Positions 56,581 to 64,000 of a stretch of DNA of 64,000 nt are shown here, in pieces. The first letter of the stretch is position 1. The number at the start of each line of letters is the position of its first letter. This DNA comes from Corella eumyota (Eukaryota; Chordata; Ascidiacea; Phlebobranchia; Corellidae). The stretch is from NCBI GenBank assembly GCA_963082875.1, contig OY720098.1, positions 12,648,001 through 12,712,000 of the forward strand, in the 5' to 3' direction. Below the pieces are notes generated by a model. It was not told the origin of the DNA. It ran no database searches and saw nothing but the letters and a program-made list of their open reading frames with translations. Position numbers and translations under genes: made by a program.

Positions 56581-59500
56581 GTGTTTACATTTGTGGAACT
56601 ATCTATTTAAACCAAAACAACTTTGTATAGTTTTAAACACTTGTGTTTAAATTGGAAATCTTAAATTAAAAGCTTAACTGTTAAAACACAAAACATGTTG
56701 TACTAAAATCCAAAAGGCTTTTATAAGGCTAATGTTTGTACTAGGCTTCGATTTTAGAATATCAATGACGTCAGAAAATATCAGCCATGATATTGCTTTT
56801 TTACATAACTTTAAAAGGTCTAGTTGATTGTTTGTAAATGTACAATTTTAAAGTAAAATAAAATACAGTTTTTAAAAAAAAAACTTATCGACGAATTTTG
56901 CTTCAAGAATTGTTTTAAAATTTCAGCCTACCGCATTCCAGTCTTAAAACACGCTGTGATTACTCACTGATAAAATAAAGGCAAAATACACGCGTTGCAA
57001 CATTACTGTAATCTTAATCAATGTATTTTTTTCTTAATGCTTTAATCATTAAGGTTAAACCAGCTTTTGTTAAGAGTTGTAAAACTGGTAAAAAATGCTG
57101 AATGGCATTGCTTAGTCATTTGTGGTTTTTATTATGTGGATTAAAGACGATTAAAACAATAGAGTGAACTATGAGGTCATAGTAACAATAAACAAGTTTT
57201 ATAATGACATTTTTGCCGAAAATTAAGCAGCTTGTTGGAGAATAATATAGTAAGTTAAGTTAAGATTATTAAACGTATTATAAATATGTAACAATTTTAT
57301 TTTAAGCTTAATCAACATACTTTTTGTTGTTAATATGTAACCTTAAAAACATACATGCTAGTTGAAACCTTATCTTGGTATTTGTTTATTGTTTTTATTT
57401 AAAACATCGTTTCAGTAAATTACATGCAGTTTGACGCGCATTTCATAGATTTCTAATTTTAGACAAGCATTAAAACCTTTCTTCCATTATCCACGTATTT
57501 TTAGATTTATATATTACGTATTAAATACCTTATTAAGTAATTTTAAAATACTTTTAACCAAATGCACGCAATTCTTAGTAATAGATTGTTATATTTAAAG
57601 TCGAAAATTTAAAGTCGGGGATTTATATGCACTTTATTTAAGCAATAAAAAAACAGGAATAGTTTATTTAATTAGATTAAAATCTCACCATTTGTTACCA
57701 ATAAAGCCTTTCTTAGTAGGCGCCTATGCTTGGAAATTTTAGTTTTTCGTTGAAAAATTAAAGTTTAAAATGTCGGTATAAACATGAAATAAATATGTCA
57801 TGTGACCACTTTTACAAATATTTTAAAAGTATAAAAACTAAGAACTTCGACATTGAAGCCAGAATTTACACTAAATAAATTAGTAAATCTATGACTAAAA
57901 ATGCTGGTTTATTAACAAATGTTCTATTTGTGAAATTTTAAATAAAACTGCACAAACATTTTTGTGAAATTATTCCAAATTTACCCAAAAACCAGTCAGC
58001 TACGTAAAAAATTTGTAAAAAAGTTAATAAAAATGTTAAAAATAGTTTTATTAAAAGGTTTTGCAATTAAATTTCAATCAAGTTTAGGTAAAATTTTATA
58101 AACCGAAAAATTGCTTATTTTTGGTCGGAAATTTCGGAATTAGCATTTTTGGGAAACCCCCACATGCGGTCCTCGCCGAGACATCACGATTCGAGTATTG
58201 ATATTTTAGTGACACAACCAAACAATCGCCGATATTTTTGCAGCAAAGGATTAGCTAAATTTACGAAAAATTACGTGCACGTTTGTCTTTGGTACTTATC
58301 GTCTGAACACAATTAATTATTTAAATGCGGTTAAAATGGCAATTTTCCAATTTCTAGGTACTTTTTACTTGATTTATATTTAAATAAAACGTAATTATTT
58401 CATCTTAACTCATTATGAATAAATTTTTTCCTTAAAATTTCTAACATTTTTTCTATATAAACAAATTGTTTTATTAAAAACTTTTTTTTTTAACTTTATT
58501 GTTTTCATTTGACCTTTTTCGCGCCCAATGTTTAATTACAAATCATTGCTTTAATTTTCGTACTGCCACCTGTTAATCTCCGCTTTACTTGTTAATTTAA
58601 ATATCATATCACGTTTATTTAACCAAAAACGTTGTATTGGAAATGTAATTAAACTTGGTTTAGCTTGCTATTAGGAACTTCAAAGAAAATAACGTAACGT
58701 CTATATACTATTTCTCAAGCCTATTTTACCCACAAGCTAATCAAAAAGTTTTAAAGACACTACATCTCACATCAAACAATTAAATGTTTTACGATTCCGC
58801 TATAAAACATTTGTAGTAGGAAGCGGTTAATTTTATTGTGGTTATTTTTTTACAATTTAAATCTTGTGTGATTTGAATATACTAATTATAACGTCCTGAT
58901 TATATATATTTAAGTTCACTAAACATACAAAAAATGTATTTTATTTTTTACATATGTGTATAAAAATAATTATAAATCGGATTTCTATTAAAATAGTTAT
59001 ACTTACAAAAAATATTTGACTAAAATGTACACCTTTTTCAATTTAACTTACAACATTTCACAGAATCGAACAAAAAGTGCGTTTACTTCCAGGAAAAATC
59101 GGAGACTTTAGAAATCGTGAAAATCTGATTACAGCGACAATGCTATTGCACGTGACCTGCGCGTAACAACAGTTGCGCAACTTTATTATCAATTTGAAAC
59201 ATCAATGGTGGGTAAAAAAATTTCAGTTTTTAATTTTTAATTGCTTTTTGTAATGTTAAAAGGTTACACCTAATTTTTGTTTATTTAATATTTGTGTTAA
59301 CATTTAAATATTTAGATTTATATTACATCGATGTGTTTTTATATCTTGTTCATCACTTGACAACTTAAATATTATTAATAACCAGTTTTGAATTTCAATC
59401 TATTGTTACATTTTAACAACATGTGAAACAATTTTAACTTTATGTGAAACAGCTAAACAATATAAAACTTCGAGTTTGTAATAAGTTCCAATTATTGCAA

Positions 59501-60839
59501 CTGAATTTGTTTTTTAAGTATCACAGTAATTATTCCGAAAAAGAAATATTTGTCGCATAAAATTGCCAGTTGCGAGGAAAGAGTTGCGCTAAAGTTTGTT
59601 TGCGAAAATTTTATACATTATTGCACGCGAACTCGACTGTCCATAAACATGTCCTGGGGCTATACGGTACAGTGTCGAGCTGGTCGCCTTTATGATTCAA
59701 CTAGTGTTACAAGTTAGTCGGTGGAATAAGATGTTTTATCGCGGTCTTGGTGGTAAACTAGCTTACTATTAGAAAAAATTTAGGAAGGCACAAAAAGGCT
59801 TTTTAGAATATAAAATGGACTTAATTGTTACAACAGAATAATTGCTCCATTTTGTAAATGAAAATTACTACTGAGCCATTTAAGGGAATTTAATGGATAT
59901 TAAGTTTTTAATTAGAAATTACTGGTTGTAACATAAATTTTAAACTTTAACCATTATAGCAGTAGCCCAGAATTAAATGGCCAAAAGTAATATATGTTTT
60001 CAGTTTTTTAGGGTGCGATGGTGTTACATAAATTGATTTAATAATAATAAACTTATTTGTTTAGACTAAAAAGGAAGATAATTATAAAAAGTAAGTCTAG
60101 AAAATGATGGTAAAGATTATAATTAGAAAACGCGTGGGATTAAAAGTAAAAAGACATATCAATAAAAATTAAAATTGATGTGTTAAGATAGTATTAGAGT
60201 TTTCTATTTTTAACATTATTTTTGACATTTAAATATTTGAGCTAAAGTTTTTTTTTAAAACAACTTTTGGTATAACCCAAATTTAATTATAAGAAAATAA
60301 ACAAGAAAGATCAGACATTAAAATTAAAAAAAATATATTTTATAGATTTTTAGTTGGAGCTATACTTTTCAAATAAGATAATAAAAATATATTGTAAATA
60401 AATCAAAAGGTTTTTTACTTAGTCGTAGGTTGTCCCATCAGTAGATGCCCATGTTATTAGACTACCAAAATTCGAATTATTAAACACTTCAGATTAAAGT
60501 AGCTTGTTGACATCTTTTTAAAGTAGTTGAGATTACAATAATAATGACTTTCAGTTTAGTGGTAATAAAGCCTGGTTAGCTAAAATGGTTTTTAATAAAT
60601 TCAGTCACAAGTTTTTTTAGTTTTATTTTTAATTAATTTTTACAATTTGGTTATTTTTTTAGTAATAACTGTGAGATAGCGAAGTTAAGTCTACGAAAAT
60701 TGAAATATTGTAAACTAAAAAAAAAATAACAGTAGATTTTCTGTCCATGCGATTTTATTTTAATATGTCTAATATAGTTTTAGTAAATTTAAAACTAAAA
60801 CTCAAAAATTTTTATGATTTATGTAATATTCTTTTCTAG
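56581..60839 (+). other. Intergenic region between the collagen and GPCR genes
   Basis: About 4.2 kb, very AT-rich, with no supported coding exon, SINE or tRNA. A GC-richer island at about 58150-58290 and the candidate non-coding exon near 59062 are the only parts that stand out. Confidence 0.4.
59062..59208 (+). other. Possible non-coding 5' exon or promoter of the GPCR gene
   Basis: A GC-richer block follows CATTTCACAG and ends near CATCAATG|GTGGGT, so it looks like an exon between an acceptor and a donor. It precedes the GPCR start exon by 1.6 kb. Evidence is only base composition and weak splice signals. Confidence 0.22.
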
Positions 60840-60859
60840 ATATAGTTGAATGATAAATA

Positions 60860-63800
60860 ATGGCACAGATAGGATGTTTTGTTTACTTTATTCTATTCAC
60901 ATTTCAAGTTTTAGCAGCCCAAGAAAATGAAGTACCTCCCAGCAACCCAATATCAGTCTCACATACGAACGATTTACTAGATTTCATGCTTTTGGCTTCG
61001 TTCTTTCGTAACTCTTCATTTAACTCTCCCTGCCCGCCTTCTGACCCTTTGTGTTTAACAACATTATTTGGGGGTAATTTGCAGCTAGCGGAGGGAAGTG
61101 GGGTGGAGCGAAATCACCTAGATGACGTTATTTATCCGGACCTGGAACCACAGTTGGTGGTTGGACTAAATGAAACAGAATCGAATATTCCACCAGATTT
61201 GATTTTTCCACCCTTGGAAGTTATTACTTCAGAAAACATTTCAGTCTTGGAGGAAGATGTTTTCGGAAGTCAGGATAATCATCAGGTTAGTTTTTTAACA
61301 TAAACTTTTATTTTTCATCAACATTTTTGTGTTTATTTTTAAGTTATAATCTTATTTATAGATAAACGGCGAGTTTGCCCCTGAGATTTCTGATCAAACT
61401 TTGTTTGATTTAAGCTCAAGTGACAACACCGACTTAGCGGTTGATGACAATGTCGAAGCTAATGACGTAGAAGGAAAAGAATTCATTATTCAGCCCATGG
61501 AAATATCGCCTGAATTACTTAGTAAATTGACTACTTGTTACAATAAATATTGCAATTGGGTTTCTATAACGGTTTAGGTTGTAATTTGGTTGTTAATTTT
61601 GCCTAGGATCATTGTGTAATTTGTATTTTTTCAAAGGTTTTCTAAATTTTTAGAGTATCTCAATGATTTAACTTCAACTAAATCATCTACCACCAAACCG
61701 ACGACGTCACATTCCGACGTTGCCCTGACTACAGAATCGCCCCAAAACACCCGGAAGTCTGATGTTCAAAATACGTCATTTACTACAAGTTATGAAATTA
61801 TTGATCAAACTAACACAACTATACCAGTTACTCAAAGTATTAATGAAACCTCGACAGCCACATTCTCTATAGAAGAATTTGATCACACAACCTGTGGGGT
61901 ATTTCCCGGTTGCACAGTTTCACCTGTGACGTCACAAGGGTTCGGATTCAGGGTCACGTGTGACCCGGGACAAGTGATGGCAATTGTGGCAATGACGTCA
62001 CTTCTTGCTGTGATTATTACAATTTCGAATATTTTGATTGTTGTAGTTACCTTGCGCACGAAAGTTCTGCGCAAGCCACATGGATACTTTAAGCTGTCTC
62101 TTGCATTTTCAGGTTAGCTAGTTTGTCCAACTCTTTAGTTTTATTTACATTGGTTGTCTTTAAATTTTATGCTTTTGTACCACTTTCTAATATACATTAT
62201 TAAATATAAATGAAGATTAAGCATGTTTTTGAAATAATAACAATGACGTCATTATTTACGTCACGCAGACTTGATTGCTGGTGGAGTGGTGGTTCCGTCA
62301 ATGATCAACAACATACTCACCACCATCCAGTACGACACCATTGACGTACAATTGTTAACTGGGGTTGACAAGGGGAACTCCCCTTATTCCATAGTGTTTG
62401 GGTCACTGGGGGTGATGTCGGTAATCGTAACATTGCACAGGTAATATAATTATTAAATTTTTACGAATTTTGTAATTTTGTTGCTATAATATATTCTTGC
62501 TGCTATAATTGTTGCTATAATATATACTCATCATAATATATTAATACTTTGCTTTAATAAGTGAAAATTATATTAGAATTTTAATTTTTTAATTAAAACG
62601 AAAACTTTTTAAGAGAACCGAAATTATAAACAACAAAAATCGAGTTTTGCGGAATTTAAAATTTAATTATAATCTGTATTTGAAACTAAGTCGGTAATTC
62701 CGAGATAAATGTAACACAATATGGTTTATTTTGCCTTGATGTGGTCGTCTTATGCCTGTTACATATTTGTTATAAATGTTAACCCACGTTTAAAATGATT
62801 AACTTTAGCCTGTGATGCTTATAAAAATCGAAAACTCAAAGCGTTTTTACTATTTCCTTTTTTAACATTAATTTACTGAACGTTTTAGTTGTTTACCAAC
62901 TACTTTACTTTATGCAAACTGCCTAGTTTTTTTAATAAAACTATGTTCTTATTTTAAACCAAAATAATATAAACTAGTACGACTTTGTACGCGTGGTTGG
63001 GTCTTACAAATACCATATGGGTTAAAACTATTTGTAGCGTAAATTCAATAACAAATATACATAGCTTTTATTGCATTGAAACTTGTTTGTATATGATTGG
63101 TGTCAAACCGTGTCAGGCGTTTGCGTGCAAATGCCAGAACAACATTACATGAGTTTGCTAATCTTTGACTAATGCGACTAACACGTTGGTTTAGCACAGG
63201 CAAAGTCAAATGTTAGTATTTTTTAGGACTGGGTGTGTCGCATAAACTGTTTACCTTAAACTTGTGGGCTTTTTTGCACCAATACTGTAACACTTGAGTT
63301 ATTCATAAGGAATTTTAAGTATGCATTCGTTGATTCGGTTATATCCATCTTGTATTGTATTTAAAATATTTAATTTAATCACCTTAAAAAGTGCAGCGAT
63401 CGTGAAGTCCTTACAAGCATTGCGTTGTATTGTAATCTGGGACATGTAGTATACGATTATAGTGCAAGTATTTTTTTATCTAGTCTGTGCGAGCTATTAA
63501 AAGTAAACTATGTAAAAAGTCTAAATAGGCGATAATTTGCGTTAATTGCCATAAGTAAAAACTTAGCGATTGCCTTCTCAAACTGGCTGCATTTAATTGT
63601 TGTGGTCGCAACTCGCAAATAATATTAGCCTGTTTACATTTAAACCAAAAGTATATATATATATTTAAACTTCATTGTATGCATATTACTATATCTAAAA
63701 ATTGAACTTACCTCTTTTCTATTTTAGCTTGCTTCTTTTATCGATCGATCGATTTCTTTCTGTAAGATGGCCAATGAAATATCGAATTGGTGACATAATG

Positions 63801-63947
63801 ACCCCTAAACGGGCCGTTATATTAATTTCTATTGTGTGGATATTAGCACTTGCTGTGGCTGTGTTGCCCGTTTTAGGAGTGGATTATATGTCCTATGCAA
63901 TTTCTTTTATTTCATTTCGGTGTTTGCCGAATATTAAGCCTCTAACG
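60860..63947 (+). CDS. Class A (rhodopsin-like) G-protein-coupled receptor with a long N-terminal ectodomain, 5' part
   Basis: This is a plasma-membrane receptor; ligand unknown. Exons are 60860-61285 (the exon itself opens at 60840 after TTTTCTAG), 61362-61521, 61654-62112, 62269-62440 and 63728-63947, with the rest beyond the window. The first 300 or so residues are a signal peptide (FVYFILFTFQVLAAQ) and an acidic, then Ser/Thr-rich ectodomain with several N-glycosylation sequons (NSSF, NISV, NETE, NTSF, NTTI, NETS). TM1 has SNILIVVV, TM2 SLAFSDLIAGG with the conserved Asp, TM3 ends IDRFLSVRWP (DRF for DRY), and TM4 has VWILALAVAVLP. The usual Cys at the start of TM3 is replaced by Ser and the amine-binding Asp by Gly, so an aminergic receptor is unlikely. 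The ATG at 60860 has a better context (AATAATGG) than an overlapping out-of-frame ATG at 60850. The upstream acceptor could also serve spliced-leader trans-splicing, which tunicates use. Confidence 0.85.
62441..63727 (+). other. GPCR intron 4 (1.29 kb)
   Basis: It is AT-rich, bounded by CACAG|GTAATA and ATTTTAG|CTTG, and splits the TM3 coding region between two exons. It holds a short TA run near 63653 and nothing else that is recognisable. Confidence 0.5.
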
Positions 63948-64000
63948 GTATGTCAGATCTTGAAACTTTAATTTTATAAAGCTTACTTAACGATGTTGGC

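Overview
The window looks like nuclear DNA of a tunicate, most likely a sea squirt of the genus Ciona. It is AT-rich, with short GT-AG introns of about 60-600 bases. It holds a chordate-type fibrillar collagen and single-chain four-repeat CNGK channels, a family known from sea urchin sperm and other aquatic animals but absent from mammals. Species assignment is inference; no search was run. All genes read on the + strand.

1-36671: a head-to-tail array of at least three CNGK (tetraKCNG-type) genes. Copy A enters from the left edge with only its fourth repeat (1-2506). Copy B (3453-17899) and copy C (18445-36671) are complete and share the same 35-exon layout. Splicing copy C gives an open frame of 2,295 residues. 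Copy B gives 2,296 codons with a single in-frame stop in exon 6. Each gene encodes four pseudo-subunits (S1-S6, GYG pore, C-linker, cyclic-nucleotide-binding domain) in one chain. Only the binding domains of repeats II and III keep the FGE and RT signature residues. Introns carry tRNA-derived SINE copies and one 1.4 kb palindromic TTAA-flanked element.

36672-39738: AT-rich intergenic DNA with no recognisable gene. 39739-55649: a complete clade-A-type fibrillar procollagen gene with about 52 exons. It has a signal peptide, a VWC domain, a minor helix, a major helix of 338 Gly-X-Y triplets (1,014 residues, the vertebrate length) and a COLFI C-propeptide. The spliced frame closes only with a 2-base microexon or a shifted acceptor just after the VWC exon. 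A long 3' UTR ends near 56580.

56581-60839: AT-rich intergenic DNA with one possible non-coding exon. 60860-63947, running off the right edge: the 5' part of a class A GPCR with a Ser/Thr-rich N-terminal ectodomain of about 300 residues.

The three loci have unrelated functions and nothing suggests an operon between them. The unit of biological interest is the CNGK array: a local expansion of a chemosensory potassium channel, with patchy sequence sharing between copies and one copy that may be decaying or alternatively spliced.
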